Below are positions 38,391 to 49,927 of a DNA stretch of 64,000 nt, piece after piece; the stretch's first letter is position 1, and every line of letters starts with the position of its first letter. A program made the translations under genes and the position numbers. The notes under the pieces were generated by a model, which was given only the letters and a program-made list of their open reading frames with translations, was not told where the DNA came from and ran no database searches. The stretch is from Campylobacter vulpis (GTDB lineage: Bacteria; Campylobacterota; Campylobacteria; Campylobacterales; Campylobacteraceae): NCBI RefSeq assembly GCF_014217995.1, contig NZ_CP041617.1:1240001-1304000 (forward strand). Direction: 5' to 3'.

Positions 38391-39130
38391 ACGCCCTCTT
38401 TATCTCCCCAAAGTCTAATGTGCATTCTATCCGTGTAATTATAGCCATTTTTTAAGCAAAAATTAACCAAAGCAAGGGCATTTTTCTTAAGCTTTGTTTC
38501 ATTTTCTCCCAAAGGCATACAATAAACCTCATTTTTTACCACGCTTAAAATTTTCTCAATCTCCTCTTCAGCCTTGTTTAAAAATTTCTCCTCCAAAACA
38601 AATTTGTAAAAGCTTTTTTTTGCTTTTTTTTTGAAAGCTTTTAAGGCTTTATAATTTAGTCTTTTTTCCTTTGAAACTCCGCTATTACTAAGCTTTATGC
38701 CAAGTGCAAAGATACATTTTTTATACAAAGGATATTTTTTAAAATCGATTTTAATACTCGCATTTGTTTCAAAATGCACCTCAAATTTCGCCTCCAATAA
38801 AAGCGTAATGAAACGCAAAAACTCCGGCTTTTTATGATGGATTAAAGGCTCTCCGCCCGTTATCACAACAATGGGTTTAAAATCCTTAGCCAAAGTCAGC
38901 ACTCTTAAAAAAAGCTCTCTTGCATTGAATTTACTATAAGTATTTTGATATTCTTTTGTAAAAACAGCCCTTAAAGTATCGCAACCCACAAGCTCCTTGC
39001 CCTCTTTTTGCTTTTTGACATTAAAGCCCACACAATTAAAATTGCACCCAGAAAAACGCACAAAAACAGCCAAATTTCCAGCAAATTTTCCCTCACCCTG
39101 TATGCTTAAAAAGCTCTCAACAACTTGCAT
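38387..39130 (-). CDS. queE: 7-carboxy-7-deazaguanine synthase QueE (unusual Cys spacing)
   Basis: 247 residues. Radical-SAM enzyme that contracts the ring of the QueD product. [18 protein letters not shown] and the C-terminal RLWG are typical. The cluster loop is not the plain CX3CX2C: it reads SGCNFNC, then a 14-residue Lys/Gly-rich insertion before the third Cys (VGCDT), so CX3CX16C. The CDT after the third Cys is conserved. It is flanked without gap by queD and moaA. Confidence 0.85.
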   Translation of the reverse strand: MQVVESFLSIQGEGKFAGNLAVFVRFSGCNFNCVGFNVKKQKEGKELVGCDTLRAVFTKEYQNTYSKFNARELFLRVLTLAKDFKPIVVITGGEPLIHHKKPEFLRFITLLLEAKFEVHFETNASIKIDFKKYPLYKKCIFALGIKLSNSGVSKEKRLNYKALKAFKKKAKKSFYKFVLEEKFLNKAEEEIEKILSVVKNEVYCMPLGENETKLKKNALALVNFCLKNGYNYTDRMHIRLWGDKEGV

Positions 39131-40093
39131 TTATCCCCCCGTTTGATAAAAGGCACGCTTAGAAATTTGATTATCATTTAATTTCCATTCGTTTTTTTCA
39201 GGCTTATTTTCTAACACTTTGACTAAAATTTGCAAGGCTTTTTCAATATCTTTTGAACGCATTGCTTCCTTAATGCTTAGTGCATCTTCGTGATACAAAC
39301 AAGGGATTAAAAGTCCCTCAGCACTTAATCTTATACGGTTGCAATTCTTACAAAACGCATCGCTATGCGGGTCGATAATGCCAAATTCATAGCCGTTTGC
39401 ACTATATAAACTCACGGGAGCAAATTCGTCTTTTTTAATTAAAGAAATTGTATATTTTTGTGATAAAAGTTTGATGATTTCATCTTTTTTAAGTCCTCTT
39501 AAAGCTCCGTAAGCGTGGATATTTTCCATAAATTCTATAAAGCGAATTTGCATTTTTTTATTTTTAGCAAATTCTAAAAGAGAAATTAACTCATCATCAT
39601 TTAAGCCCTTAAGTGCAACAGTATTAAGCTTCACCTTAAAACCGCAAGAAATCGCCTCCTCAATGCCCGCTAAAACCGAACTTAAAACATCTTTTTGGGC
39701 AAGTTTTTTTGCTTTTTTAGAATCTAAGGTGTCAAGGGAGATATTAATGCGTTCAAGCCCTGCATTTTTCAGCTCTTTAGCATAGTCTTTTAGCAAAAAA
39801 CCGTTACTCGTTAGGGCTAAATCTATATCATTTTTATAAGTTTTTATCATCTTAATAAAGACACTTAAATCCTTACGAAGTAAGGGTTCTCCACCACTTA
39901 TGCGAATTTTTTTCACCCCTCTATCAATCAATTCTTTTACAAAAACAAACATCTCCTCAAAGCTTAAAAGCTCTTCCTTTGGCACATAATCAAAAGGGAT
40001 TTTAGGCATACAATAAAGACAGCGAAAATTGCACCTTTGCGTAACAGAAATACGAAGATAGGTAATATGACGACCGAAACTATCAATTAACAT
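39131..40093 (-). CDS. moaA: GTP 3',8-cyclase MoaA
   Basis: 320 residues. Radical-SAM motif [13 protein letters not shown] at the N-terminus, ISGGEPLLR, a second cluster ([10 protein letters not shown]...IPC) near residue 255-275, and the required C-terminal double Gly (YQTGG). First step of molybdenum cofactor synthesis. It adjoins queE and overlaps the next gene by one base. Confidence 0.95.
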   Translation of the reverse strand: MLIDSFGRHITYLRISVTQRCNFRCLYCMPKIPFDYVPKEELLSFEEMFVFVKELIDRGVKKIRISGGEPLLRKDLSVFIKMIKTYKNDIDLALTSNGFLLKDYAKELKNAGLERINISLDTLDSKKAKKLAQKDVLSSVLAGIEEAISCGFKVKLNTVALKGLNDDELISLLEFAKNKKMQIRFIEFMENIHAYGALRGLKKDEIIKLLSQKYTISLIKKDEFAPVSLYSANGYEFGIIDPHSDAFCKNCNRIRLSAEGLLIPCLYHEDALSIKEAMRSKDIEKALQILVKVLENKPEKNEWKLNDNQISKRAFYQTGG

Positions 40094-40602
40094 TATTTTA
40101 TAATCTTTTTAAATTTCAAGACTAGCTCGACATTACCCGTGCCTATTCTTAAATCTTTAGCAATTTGCTCTATGCTCTTGCCCTCTTTAAACAAATCAAT
40201 GATTTTTTGCTCTTCGGCATCATAATTTGGCGTAAGCTTTGTGATGCTTTGTGCCTTTTGTTCTAAGCTTAAAAGCCTTTCTTGCTGTTCATTTTGAAAC
40301 TGCTCAATGATATGCTCCATACCTTGCAAACTTTTTAAAATCGGTAAAATTTTATTCGCGACCTCTTTTTCTAGCAAAATTTGCATTTCATTTCTCAAAA
40401 GCTCGTTATTATACTCCTCATCAAAAGCATCGCGGCTTAAAAGTTCTTTTTTAACATAATGAAGTTCCTTACTCATATCCTCCACAACGCTTTCAAATTT
40501 TGACAATTTAAGGCTTTGTTCCTTGTCTTTAAGATACATATAAGCAACAATCGCCGCAAATAAAATAACGATAAACACCAAATAAAGCAATTCTTCACCC
40601 AT
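40093..40602 (-). CDS. Membrane-anchored coiled-coil protein with C-terminal HTH (Cj0162c-like)
   Basis: 169 residues: one N-terminal membrane helix (about 5-22), a long helical or coiled-coil middle, and a C-terminal helix-turn-helix-like segment ([18 protein letters not shown], then [12 protein letters not shown]). The function is not known to me. The HTH would face the cytoplasm. Coupled by overlap to moaA and the next gene. Confidence 0.65.
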   Translation of the reverse strand: MGEELLYLVFIVILFAAIVAYMYLKDKEQSLKLSKFESVVEDMSKELHYVKKELLSRDAFDEEYNNELLRNEMQILLEKEVANKILPILKSLQGMEHIIEQFQNEQQERLLSLEQKAQSITKLTPNYDAEEQKIIDLFKEGKSIEQIAKDLRIGTGNVELVLKFKKIIK

Positions 40603-41098
40603 TACCAGCTTCCTTTTTTTCTCTAATCACATTTCTTTGAATTTCAACCACAAAAGCATTATAAGAAATTAAATCCTCTGGTTTAATTTTAGTAATTTTA
40701 GCCAAATTTCCACTTTGTGCTTTAAAAAATAGGGCTATTTTTTGATGATTTAATTCAAATCTCGCATAATAATCTTTACCGCTTTCAAGCATATTTTCTA
40801 AAAATTCTAAGTATTCAAAATTTAAAGCCTTAATGTGCGTTTTGTATTTTAATGCAAGCAATTCTTCTTGGCGGAAGAGATGATTTTCTATACGGATAAT
40901 ATCTTCTTTAAGGCTTAAAAGTAAGTCAAAAATAACCCTCTCACTCTCCTCAAAATCGACCTTATAAATAAGCTTTTTCCATTTTACTAATTTAGAATTA
41001 ATATTGATATTTGCATATTCGCTTAAAATTTCACTTTTACTTTCATCAAATTCATCAAATTCTATCTTAAATCTTGTTTGAAATAAACTCATCTCCAT
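40595..41098 (-). CDS. Hypothetical cytosolic protein (Cj0163c-like)
   Basis: 167 charged residues with no signal peptide, membrane span or motif I recognise; mixed helix and, near the C-terminus, beta strands (FELNHQKIALFFKAQSGN, then AFVVEIQRNVIR). It overlaps mqnP upstream by 10 bases and the coiled-coil gene downstream by 8. Confidence 0.6.
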   Translation of the reverse strand: MEMSLFQTRFKIEFDEFDESKSEILSEYANININSKLVKWKKLIYKVDFEESERVIFDLLLSLKEDIIRIENHLFRQEELLALKYKTHIKALNFEYLEFLENMLESGKDYYARFELNHQKIALFFKAQSGNLAKITKIKPEDLISYNAFVVEIQRNVIREKKEAGNG

Positions 41099-41964
41099 AA
41101 TAAATCCACCAAAACAAAAATGAAAAACACCACACTTAAATAGCCATTTAAGGTAAAAAACGCCCTGTCAATGTGATCGAAATTTTTACGCACGATAAAA
41201 TGCTCCGCCATTAAAATAGCTCCACAAATTAACACTCCCAAAAAAGCAATACCACCAAGCGGTGCTACCCACACAAACAAAAGCCAAAAAAGCGTAGCTA
41301 AAAAATGACAAAAAGCCGAGATAAAAAGCGTAGCATTTACTCCAAATTTCGCAGGGACAGAATACAAACCGACCTTTTTATCATACTCCATATCTTGCAA
41401 AGCATAAAGCAAATCAAAACCAGCCGTCCAAAAAGTAACACCCAAACACAAAATCACACTAAAAAGATGAATTTCGCCCAAAACAATAATACTCCCCGCC
41501 ACAGGTGCAAGTCCTAAACAAAAGCCCAAAACCAAATGTGCTAAAGAACTAAAGCGTTTAAAAGCTGAATAAAATGCTAGTAAAAATAATACGGGAAAGG
41601 AAAGATAAAAGGCAAGAGGATTAATAAAATAAGAACAAATTATGAAAATAAGAGCATTAACAAGGATAAAACCCCAAACACTCATCTTGCCGATACGACC
41701 GCTAATATTGGGGCGATCCTTACAGCGAGGATTATCTTTATCGATGTCCTCGTCCATTAAACGATTTGTAGCCATAGCGAAATTTCTAGCACTCACCGCA
41801 CAGATAATGCCCAAAATCAAAGCACTAAAGCCAAACCAAACGCTATCATTTTTAATTTGAGAAGCAACTATCATCGCACAGAATAAAAAAGGCAAGGCGA
41901 AAATCGAATGCTTAAACACCACAAGTTCCAAAATATCTTTAATCTTTACCCACAATACATTCAT
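41089..41964 (-). CDS. mqnP: UbiA-family prenyltransferase, probably MqnP
   Basis: 291 residues, about eight membrane helices. The two Asp motifs are NRLMDEDIDKDNPR (about residue 67) and DLLYALQDMEYD (about 185). Campylobacter makes menaquinone by the futalosine route, in which a UbiA protein (MqnP) prenylates the naphthoate intermediate; this is the likely role. Also annotated as ubiA in related genomes. Confidence 0.85.
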   Translation of the reverse strand: MNVLWVKIKDILELVVFKHSIFALPFLFCAMIVASQIKNDSVWFGFSALILGIICAVSARNFAMATNRLMDEDIDKDNPRCKDRPNISGRIGKMSVWGFILVNALIFIICSYFINPLAFYLSFPVLFLLAFYSAFKRFSSLAHLVLGFCLGLAPVAGSIIVLGEIHLFSVILCLGVTFWTAGFDLLYALQDMEYDKKVGLYSVPAKFGVNATLFISAFCHFLATLFWLLFVWVAPLGGIAFLGVLICGAILMAEHFIVRKNFDHIDRAFFTLNGYLSVVFFIFVLVDLLWR

Positions 41965-42023
41965 TTTTAGCCTTTAAATTTTTGCTATAATTTTACTTAA
42001 AATAAATAAATTTTTAGGAAAAA

Positions 42024-42890
42024 ATGGCTATGTTTTTTGAATTTGCACTCATAGGCACCACAGCTAGTGGGAAAACAGCCCTTGCAAATGCTCTTGCTTT
42101 AAAATTTGATGCTGTGATTTTAAGCCTTGATAGCCTTTGTGTATATAAAGAAATTAACATAGCAAGTGCTAAAGTAGAAAAAGAAATTTTAGAAAAAATT
42201 GCTTATTTTGGTGTCAATCTTTTAAGCGTTTGTGAGCATTTTAATGTGGGCTTGTTTATCGACGAATATCAAAAAGCTAAAACCTTTGCTAAAGAAAAAG
42301 AAAAGCCTCTCATTATCACAGGTGGCACGAGTTTTTATCTCAAAACAATGATGAATGGACTTAGTGCCAAAATAGAAGAAAAGCCTACAACATTAAGCAA
42401 CGACGAAATTTACACCCTTTGCCTACAAATAGACCCAGAATTTAAGGTAGCTAAAAATGATAGTTACCGCCTTAAAAAATGGCTCAATATCTATGAAATC
42501 ACAAAAGAACTTCCTAGCGAATTTTTGCGAAGAACGAAAAAAGAAGGGGTTTTAAAAGAGCTTGAAATTTATGAATTGCATTGGGATAAAGAAGAGCTTA
42601 AAAAAAATATACAAAAACGCACAAAACTTATGTTAAAACAGGGCTTAATTGAAGAAGCTAGAGGACTTTTTACGCATTTTGATGCTAATTTAAAGCCGTT
42701 AAACTCCATAGGATTAAAAGAGACTAAAGCATATTTAAATGATGAAATTTCACTTAAAGAACTTGAAGAGCTTATCAATACTCACACCGCACAACTTGCT
42801 AAAAGACAAAGAACTTTCAATAAAAAATTCTCAAGCACTCCGCTTAAATTTTCTCAAGCTTTTGAATTTTTAAGCAAGAAATTCAATTAG
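42024..42890 (+). CDS. miaA: tRNA dimethylallyltransferase MiaA
   Basis: 288 residues. P-loop [45 protein letters not shown], and [10 protein letters not shown] near the end are family motifs. It isopentenylates A37 of tRNAs reading UNN codons. AGGA lies just before the ATG at 42024; a second ATG two codons on is possible. Convergent with pflA, overlapping by 8 bases. Confidence 0.94.
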   Translation: MAMFFEFALIGTTASGKTALANALALKFDAVILSLDSLCVYKEINIASAKVEKEILEKIAYFGVNLLSVCEHFNVGLFIDEYQKAKTFAKEKEKPLIITGGTSFYLKTMMNGLSAKIEEKPTTLSNDEIYTLCLQIDPEFKVAKNDSYRLKKWLNIYEITKELPSEFLRRTKKEGVLKELEIYELHWDKEELKKNIQKRTKLMLKQGLIEEARGLFTHFDANLKPLNSIGLKETKAYLNDEISLKELEELINTHTAQLAKRQRTFNKKFSSTPLKFSQAFEFLSKKFN

Positions 42891-45249
42891 CTAAAAGGGT
42901 ATTTTTCTCCCTGCATAAATTTTGCCAATTTGACGACCCGCTGACCTCTAAACATTCTTTAAGGCTTTGTTTTTGGGCATTTGTATCCTTTAGACTTTCA
43001 TAAATTTGACTTCTTGTATAAAGTGCTCTTGCCTTATCACTAGGACTTAATTTAAGCTTAACTAAATCTTTTAAAAGCTCTAAAGCTTTGTCAAATTCGG
43101 CATTTTTTTGTAGGGTTTCTAGGTAAATAAATTCCAAATTTGGACTAAAAAGATTAATGCCCTTGTAATTTTGATAATCAATCGCCTTAGGTGCATAAGT
43201 TAAAATCGTAGTCGTCATATTTCTATCTCTAGCGTAAGAAATTAACTCATCATAAGCCTCAACCATAGTAAAATTCATAGGAAAACTTTCTAAAATTTGC
43301 AAAATTTTAATAGCGTCATTGTAGTGATTTAAGCGTAAAAATGAAACAAATTGCAAATAATATGCCTTAAATTCCTCTTCTTCACTTTTTAGAATTTTAG
43401 AATCATTTATCTCTTTTGCTAAGGCTATACTTTTAGCATATTGTTTATTATCAAAATAAATTTGTGCCTTTTGAAGATGATAAAAAATGCTATCTTCGTG
43501 GGCGTTTTTATCGATGTATTCTAAAGCTTGATTAATCTTAGAAGTTCTTTGCAAACAAGCAAGCATTTGCTTTTTATTCTCTATTTTTTGTCCTATTTCA
43601 TAAATGCTAAATTGTGTAAAAATTTTCACAGCCTCAATACACTCATCTTTTTTAAGATTTGCTTTTAATTCCTCAATAGCCGCCATTTCCAAAAGTTTAG
43701 TAGCATTAGGCAATTGACTTTGTTCAATGATATTTTTATAAGCTAAAACAGCAGGGTAATTTTTCTCCTTAAAATAAAGCTTAACATCTTCATCTAAGGC
43801 TTTGCGGGCTATGCTTTCATCTTTAAGCTCATATTCTTTCATTAAATCTTTATAACGCGTGTGTAAAAGCGTGGCATTATTATCCCCCACCGCAAAAAAA
43901 ACTTCATCGTTAGCCTTTTTGATGGAATCTAAATATTTACCATCGTGGTATTCATTAAGATACAAATCAATATAGCGTTTCGCTTCGTTAGGTTTTGCGT
44001 TTTGTGCTAAAGAAAGGGCTAAATTTTTCAAGGTCTCTTCATAGCGTTCGTCGATTCTAGGCATTTTAGAAAAAGTATGCAAATAAATTTGCGAACTGAT
44101 GTCATAATCTTTTATCGTATAAAATAGCTTGGCAAGCTCTAATGAACGTGCGATATCTTTGCCAAAATAACTCGCATTAGCCTTTAAAATAGTATTTGTA
44201 AATTCTCTAGCTTTAAAGGCATTATGATTTAATAAATAATCTCTAGCCAAAGCCATAGCTGCCCTTGAAGCAAGGTCTAAATTATCTGTATTAAAATAAA
44301 TATCTTCATAAATTTTAATCGCCCTATCTTTTTCATTAAGATGATAAATATAATCAGCATATTCAAGACGAGAAAGCTGGGTAAAATCATTTTTAGGAAG
44401 TTCATTTTCCAAAATAGACATTGTATAATCCACATCTTTTCTCTGCGAAAGTGCAATATAGGTTTTAAGCATAATGTGTAAAATTTCTGCGTAATTTTTA
44501 TCACTTGTAAAAGTTCTCGTATAGGTTTTAATCTCATCAATCATTTTTTCTAAGCTTTGTTGGTCTCTAATACTTGGATTTTGCGTATAAATTTCACTTT
44601 GTGCTCTAAGTTTGTAAAGCATAAACTCGCTCATAAAAATACTGCCCTTATAACGTATTATGGCGTTTTGTGTATCGGTAATCACCTGCATAAAATTACC
44701 TTTTTCAAATTCACTTTTAATACGCAAGTAGGTATTAATATCCGCACTTTGCGGGATAATTACTGGATCTGAGTTTAAATCAAGAGCCCCTACAAATGGC
44801 AAAGTTTCGTGAGGGAAAACAATGTCAAAATCCAAACCATCATCCATATGATGCGAAGTCATTTGATGCGAAAAGACAAAGGTAAAACCTTTAGAGCGGT
44901 GCGAATTTAAAACGCTTAATTCTTTATCCTCGTAAATATTTTGAGAAAGATTAAACATTTTTGCATTAATTTTTGGGAAAATAAACATTTTAATTTTTTG
45001 TTCTTCTTTTTGAAATTGAAGATCAAAAAGGGCGAAATTTTGATTTTTTAATTCATTATTTACCACGCCCGTAATTTCACATTCAAAAAAAAGCTTTGCC
45101 TCGTTAATTTTTTGCATACAAGTAAAAGGCTCATCATTTTTAGCGTGTAAAACAGCAAAAGGCTCACTCTCTTCACGACCAGAATTAAGAACAAGTTCAA
45201 AAGAAAATGCTAAAGAAATGCTAAAAAATAATAAAATTAAAACTCTCAT
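42883..45249 (-). CDS. pflA: Flagellar motor disk protein PflA
   Basis: 788 residues: signal peptide (about 1-16), a beta-type N-terminal domain (about 17-140), then tandem helical TPR-like repeats to the end (for example [32 protein letters not shown]). Matches PflA, the periplasmic Campylobacter motor protein that with PflB builds the medial and proximal disk ring and is needed for rotation. It begins only 20 bases after nuoN and may be in that transcript. Confidence 0.9.
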   Translation of the reverse strand: MRVLILLFFSISLAFSFELVLNSGREESEPFAVLHAKNDEPFTCMQKINEAKLFFECEITGVVNNELKNQNFALFDLQFQKEEQKIKMFIFPKINAKMFNLSQNIYEDKELSVLNSHRSKGFTFVFSHQMTSHHMDDGLDFDIVFPHETLPFVGALDLNSDPVIIPQSADINTYLRIKSEFEKGNFMQVITDTQNAIIRYKGSIFMSEFMLYKLRAQSEIYTQNPSIRDQQSLEKMIDEIKTYTRTFTSDKNYAEILHIMLKTYIALSQRKDVDYTMSILENELPKNDFTQLSRLEYADYIYHLNEKDRAIKIYEDIYFNTDNLDLASRAAMALARDYLLNHNAFKAREFTNTILKANASYFGKDIARSLELAKLFYTIKDYDISSQIYLHTFSKMPRIDERYEETLKNLALSLAQNAKPNEAKRYIDLYLNEYHDGKYLDSIKKANDEVFFAVGDNNATLLHTRYKDLMKEYELKDESIARKALDEDVKLYFKEKNYPAVLAYKNIIEQSQLPNATKLLEMAAIEELKANLKKDECIEAVKIFTQFSIYEIGQKIENKKQMLACLQRTSKINQALEYIDKNAHEDSIFYHLQKAQIYFDNKQYAKSIALAKEINDSKILKSEEEEFKAYYLQFVSFLRLNHYNDAIKILQILESFPMNFTMVEAYDELISYARDRNMTTTILTYAPKAIDYQNYKGINLFSPNLEFIYLETLQKNAEFDKALELLKDLVKLKLSPSDKARALYTRSQIYESLKDTNAQKQSLKECLEVSGSSNWQNLCREKNTLLAN

Positions 45250-45269
45250 ATAAAATTATATCAAAACTC

Positions 45270-46664
45270 TTATAACATCAACAACAATGCAAAAACATTT
45301 ACGATAATGCAAAGCATTAGAGCTAATTTTTGCTCCCATTTTAAATCTTTATAAAGATCTTTTCCCACAATCTTTCCTCTCACAAAAAAAGAATGAATGA
45401 TGATTTTTAAATAATTATAAAGCATTAATACAGAAGCTAAAGCCACAAAAAGTGCTAAATATGCCAAATCATTTTCTACCAAAGATTTTAGCACCATAAA
45501 TTTGCCCCAAAAAAGTCCCAAAGGAGGAATTCCAGCCAAAGAAAGCACACAAAATCCCAAAGCAAAAGCTAAAAATGGTTTGACATTTAGTAAAGAATTT
45601 AAAGTCTCAAAAGAACTTTTTTGCAAGGTGCTTAAAATTAAAAAAACACCATAATTCGCAAAAGCAAACAAAATCCAGTAACCAAAAACTACCCAAAATA
45701 CAAAATTTAAATCATCTCCCAATTCAAAACTTAACATAGGCACAAGTGCGACTAATACAAAAGAAGAATGCACCACAGAAGAATAGGCAAACATCTTTTT
45801 CACATCTTTTTGACTCAAGGCTGCTAAGGAAGCGACTATCATAGAAAAAACAGCTAAAACGGCAATGATAGTGCCAAATTCTACATAATTGAAAAAATCA
45901 AAAAGTCTTATAAGCACAGCAAACATTGCTATTTTAGGCACAACAGAAATAAAAGCGACCAAATTAGAATGGCTCGCATAATACACATCACGCAACCAAA
46001 AATGAAAAGGAGCTAAAGAAAGTTTAATGGCACAAAGAACAAAAATAAGCACCCCAGCACTCAAAAGCCAAATGTCCTTCAATCCGCTATTTAAACTTAA
46101 AGATAAATCAAATTTACCCGTTTTAAAATAAATAAAAGCACAAGCTAAAACGAAAAATCCACTCCCAACAGCCGCAACGCTAAAATACTTAAGTGCCGAT
46201 GAGATGGCATTGCGATTTCCTTGCATTGCGATAAGTGTATAAAGAGCCAAAGAAGAAGCCTCAAGCCCGATGAAAATCAAAAGTAAATTTGAGCTTGAAA
46301 CCATAAGCATTAAAGAGGCTATCATAAATAAAAACAAAGCATAAAATTCGCCAATATGGTCTTTTTTGTCCATTAAAAGATATAAAAAAGAAAAAAGCAA
46401 AATGACACATTGTGCATAAAAGGCGATAATGTCATTATTTAAAGTGCCTAAAAAAGCATTTGAATTAAAGCCAAAAGCATTGACATTAGAAAGTTCTAAA
46501 AAAAAGCTAACCATTAAAGCTAAAAGGCTTAAACTAGCATAAAAATTTGCCTTAAAACGATAAAAAGCCGAACAAAGCAATAAAACGATAGCCACAGCGA
46601 TTAAAAATAAAAAGGGATAGGCTAATTCAATATTTAAATCAACTCCATTTAAAAATTCACTCAT
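45270..46664 (-). CDS. nuoN: NADH-quinone oxidoreductase subunit N
   Basis: 464 residues, about 14 membrane helices. GLEASSLALYTLIA, LSLAPFHFWLRDVY and the KKMFAYSSVVHSSF segment are antiporter-like features (proton-path Lys and Glu). One of the three antiporter-like pumps of complex I. Overlaps nuoM by 8 bases; last nuo gene. Confidence 0.95.
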   Translation of the reverse strand: MSEFLNGVDLNIELAYPFLFLIAVAIVLLLCSAFYRFKANFYASLSLLALMVSFFLELSNVNAFGFNSNAFLGTLNNDIIAFYAQCVILLFSFLYLLMDKKDHIGEFYALFLFMIASLMLMVSSSNLLLIFIGLEASSLALYTLIAMQGNRNAISSALKYFSVAAVGSGFFVLACAFIYFKTGKFDLSLSLNSGLKDIWLLSAGVLIFVLCAIKLSLAPFHFWLRDVYYASHSNLVAFISVVPKIAMFAVLIRLFDFFNYVEFGTIIAVLAVFSMIVASLAALSQKDVKKMFAYSSVVHSSFVLVALVPMLSFELGDDLNFVFWVVFGYWILFAFANYGVFLILSTLQKSSFETLNSLLNVKPFLAFALGFCVLSLAGIPPLGLFWGKFMVLKSLVENDLAYLALFVALASVLMLYNYLKIIIHSFFVRGKIVGKDLYKDLKWEQKLALMLCIIVNVFALLLML

Positions 46665-48135
46665 CTCGCCCTCCTCTTAAAAAATTCACATTTTTTTGCT
46701 CTAAAGCTCTTAAATACATCGTCTCTTGCAAAGATTTAGCTTCATCTTGCAAGGGTTTTAATAAAATATTTGGAGCTATGCCCAGATAAAAAATTAAAGC
46801 AATAACAGGGATTAAAGCTAAAATTTCTCGAATTTTAAGTCCAAAACTAGCAATTTCACTTTCTTTTTGCATAAAAAAGATTTTTCTAAATACTGCTAAC
46901 ATATAAATCGCACCTAAAATCACTACAAGCCCCACAAACAAAGCTAAGAAAATATTAATTTTAGCTAAGGCTAAAAGCACTAAAAACTCTCCCACAAAAG
47001 ATATAGTCAAAGGCAAAGACACGCTGGCAAGTAAAAGCAAAGCGAAGAAAATCGAAAAACCCGGAGCCTTACTTGATAAAGAATGCAAAAATTTAAGCTC
47101 ACTAGTGCCATATTTTTTAACCAAAAGATGTGCCAATAAAAACAAAGTTCCCGTAACCAAACCGTGAGCAAACATATAAAAAACCGCCCCACTAATCCCT
47201 AAAATGCTAAAAGTAAAAATTCCAGCCACCATAATGCCAATGTGAGAAATCGAACTATAAGCAATAAGCTCTTTTAAATCTCTAGTTTTAAAAGCTATCA
47301 TCGCGCAATATACAACGCTAATCATACATAAAATTAACACAAAAGGCATTAAAACTACACTTGCATCAGGAAAAAGTGGTAGGCAAAATTGCAAAAAGCC
47401 AAAAGGTGCCATTTTAAAGGCTACAAGCATTACAGGTACCAAAATGGGCGAATTTGCATAAACCTTAGGCGCCCAAGTGTGTAGAGGAAATAGAGGTGCT
47501 TTAATCGCAAAAGCTACAAAAAAGGCTAAAAAAAGCACAATTTGCTGTGAAAGTGGGGTTACAGAAACATTATTTTTCCAAAGTTCTAAATCAAAGGTGA
47601 AAATTCCTAAAACTTGCTGGGTCAAATAAGCCTGATAAAGTATAGCTACAAGCATTAAAATAGAACCTGCGAAAGCATAAATGAAAAATTTAATCCCTGC
47701 CTTAAAATCCCTACCATAAACACCCAAAATATAAAGCAAAGGCAAGAGTGAAAATTCCCAAAAAATATAAAAAAGCAAGGCATCTTGTGCACTAAAAAGC
47801 CCCATCATCGCAAATTCTAAAATGAAAATTGCACTCACAATCGCCTTATTTTCAACCCTCAAAAACAAAAAGCTTAAAAAAATCATCAAAGAGCAAAGCA
47901 GCATTAAACTCAACGATATAGCACCAACACCAATATGAAAACTAAAAAATTTCGCAAAGCCTAAGTTAAAATGACTCTCAAAGCTCACTCCCTGCAAAAA
48001 ATCGTAAAAAATTTGTCCATTAAGTCCTAAAACAAGCAAACTCGCCACAACGCTAAAAATTTTAATCCCACCACGCCCCAAAAAAAAGCTTAAAAAAGCG
48101 ACCAGTAAAGGAAAGAAAATTAAAATATTTAACAT
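46657..48135 (-). CDS. nuoM: NADH-quinone oxidoreductase subunit M
   Basis: 492 residues, about 14 membrane helices. EFSLLPLLYILGVYG, FAIKAPLFPLHTWAPKVY and LKELIAYSSISHIG are the conserved proton-channel segments. Membrane arm pump of complex I. Abuts nuoL. Confidence 0.96.
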   Translation of the reverse strand: MLNILIFFPLLVAFLSFFLGRGGIKIFSVVASLLVLGLNGQIFYDFLQGVSFESHFNLGFAKFFSFHIGVGAISLSLMLLCSLMIFLSFLFLRVENKAIVSAIFILEFAMMGLFSAQDALLFYIFWEFSLLPLLYILGVYGRDFKAGIKFFIYAFAGSILMLVAILYQAYLTQQVLGIFTFDLELWKNNVSVTPLSQQIVLFLAFFVAFAIKAPLFPLHTWAPKVYANSPILVPVMLVAFKMAPFGFLQFCLPLFPDASVVLMPFVLILCMISVVYCAMIAFKTRDLKELIAYSSISHIGIMVAGIFTFSILGISGAVFYMFAHGLVTGTLFLLAHLLVKKYGTSELKFLHSLSSKAPGFSIFFALLLLASVSLPLTISFVGEFLVLLALAKINIFLALFVGLVVILGAIYMLAVFRKIFFMQKESEIASFGLKIREILALIPVIALIFYLGIAPNILLKPLQDEAKSLQETMYLRALEQKNVNFLRGGRDE

Positions 48136-49926
48136 TTAAACCCCCCATACCAAAAGAAGTAAAATCACAAAAGCTCCTACTATAAAATAAAGCATTAAAC
48201 TAAGGCTATTTGGCATAAGAATTTTTTGAGAAAGTTTAAATGCGAAAGCACTCATTGCCCTTACACAACCATCAAGCAATTCTATGTCAAATTTCCTTGC
48301 CACTTCGCACAATGAAGCGTATTTTGAAACCAAAAATTGATGATAAAAACGCGGGATAAAATAGTCATTTTGTAAAAGCTTATACACACTTTTTTGCTCG
48401 ATACTTTCTTTAAACCAAGAAAATTTATATGCTAAAATCGCCAAAAACACACCAAGCACCGCAGCAACACTTGCTAAAATCATCACTAAGCCATTTTGTG
48501 CGTCAATAAAAACAAGCTTAGTGCTAAGATACTCTAAAAAACTATGCTCAAAAAAACCCGCAACAAAAGCTAAAATCACCAAAGGACTCATAGCTAAAAG
48601 AGCGATTTTACTCGCTTCGTGCGGATGAGCGCTGTGTCTTTTAGGCGTAAAAAAAACTAGCATTAAAAGTCTAAAACTATAAAAAGCCGTCATAAAAGCA
48701 GCAATTAAAAGTGTTAGAAAAATTCCGTGATGAAAGCTAATGAAAGCATAGCCTAAAATCAAATCCTTGGAGAAAAAACCCGCAAAAGGATAAATTCCAG
48801 CCAAAGCCAAAGAAGCAATGGTCATAAAAATAGCAGTGATTTTTAAAGGCTTAGCTAATCCGCCCATTTTTTTAATATCAAGCTCATCGTTCATCGCGTG
48901 CATCACATTACCAGCACCTAAGAACAGCAAAGATTTAAAAAAGGCGTGTGTAGCTAAATGAAACAAAGCCAAAGCATAAGCACCAAGTCCAGCTGCTACA
49001 AACATATATCCAAGCTGCGAAAGGGTAGAATAAGCAATAATGCGTTTTAAATCTCTAGCTACTAAAGCCATAGAAGCGGCAAAAAGTGCCACAAAAGCAC
49101 CTAAAATAGCTATTAAATACCCAACTTCAGGAACTAAGTCATATATCCCCCCAGCCCTAATAACCAAATACACCCCAGCTGTTACCATAGTTGCAGCGTG
49201 AATGAGTGCTGAAACGGGCGTAGGTCCCGCCATAGCATCGGCTAACCAAGTGTGAAGTGGAAATTGTGCGGATTTTCCCATAGCACCGATGAAAAGGCAG
49301 CTTGCAATGAGTATTAAAGCATTATGTTCAAGGCTACTAACCATAGCAAAAACCTCGCTATATTTAAGTGTGCCAACCTGTAAATAAAGCCAGAAAATTC
49401 CAAGCAGCATACCCAAATCAGCGATTCTATTCATAATAAAGGCTTCATTTGCCGCAAAAGAATATTTATCATTATGATACCAAAAGCCAATGAGTAACCA
49501 AGAGCAAAGTCCAACGCCTTCCCAGCCGACAAAAAGTCCTAAGAAATTATCACTCATTACCAAAAAAAGCATAGAAAAAACAAAAAGTCCAAGATAGGCA
49601 AAAAATTTATTAAATCCCTCGTCTTTTTCCATATAAAAAATACTATAAAAATGCACGCAAGTCGCTACTATACCGACAACGCTCATCATACTCAAAGACA
49701 CAGCATCAATGTCAAAACCAAAATTTACACCTATAAACCATTCAAAAAGCGTAAGATTAAAGCTCGCATTTTCAAAAAACAAAATCAAAGAAGAAATCGT
49801 GCTTAAAGCAATAAGTAAAGAACAGGCAAAGCCAAGTAAAATACTTCTTTGCTTTAAAGCAAAAATGCTAGCAAGCAAAAAGGACGCAAAAGGTGCAAAA
49901 AGAGAAATTAAAGCTAAATTTTGCAT
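48136..49926 (-). CDS. nuoL: NADH-quinone oxidoreductase subunit L
   Basis: 596 residues. GWEGVGLCSWLLIGFWY, QFPLHTWLADAMAGPTPVSA and LKRIIAYSTLSQLG are family signatures; the long C-terminal amphipathic helix region follows (about 490-596). Distal pump of the complex I membrane arm. One base after nuoK. Confidence 0.97.
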   Translation of the reverse strand: MQNLALISLFAPFASFLLASIFALKQRSILLGFACSLLIALSTISSLILFFENASFNLTLFEWFIGVNFGFDIDAVSLSMMSVVGIVATCVHFYSIFYMEKDEGFNKFFAYLGLFVFSMLFLVMSDNFLGLFVGWEGVGLCSWLLIGFWYHNDKYSFAANEAFIMNRIADLGMLLGIFWLYLQVGTLKYSEVFAMVSSLEHNALILIASCLFIGAMGKSAQFPLHTWLADAMAGPTPVSALIHAATMVTAGVYLVIRAGGIYDLVPEVGYLIAILGAFVALFAASMALVARDLKRIIAYSTLSQLGYMFVAAGLGAYALALFHLATHAFFKSLLFLGAGNVMHAMNDELDIKKMGGLAKPLKITAIFMTIASLALAGIYPFAGFFSKDLILGYAFISFHHGIFLTLLIAAFMTAFYSFRLLMLVFFTPKRHSAHPHEASKIALLAMSPLVILAFVAGFFEHSFLEYLSTKLVFIDAQNGLVMILASVAAVLGVFLAILAYKFSWFKESIEQKSVYKLLQNDYFIPRFYHQFLVSKYASLCEVARKFDIELLDGCVRAMSAFAFKLSQKILMPNSLSLMLYFIVGAFVILLLLVWGV

Positions 49927-49927
49927 A

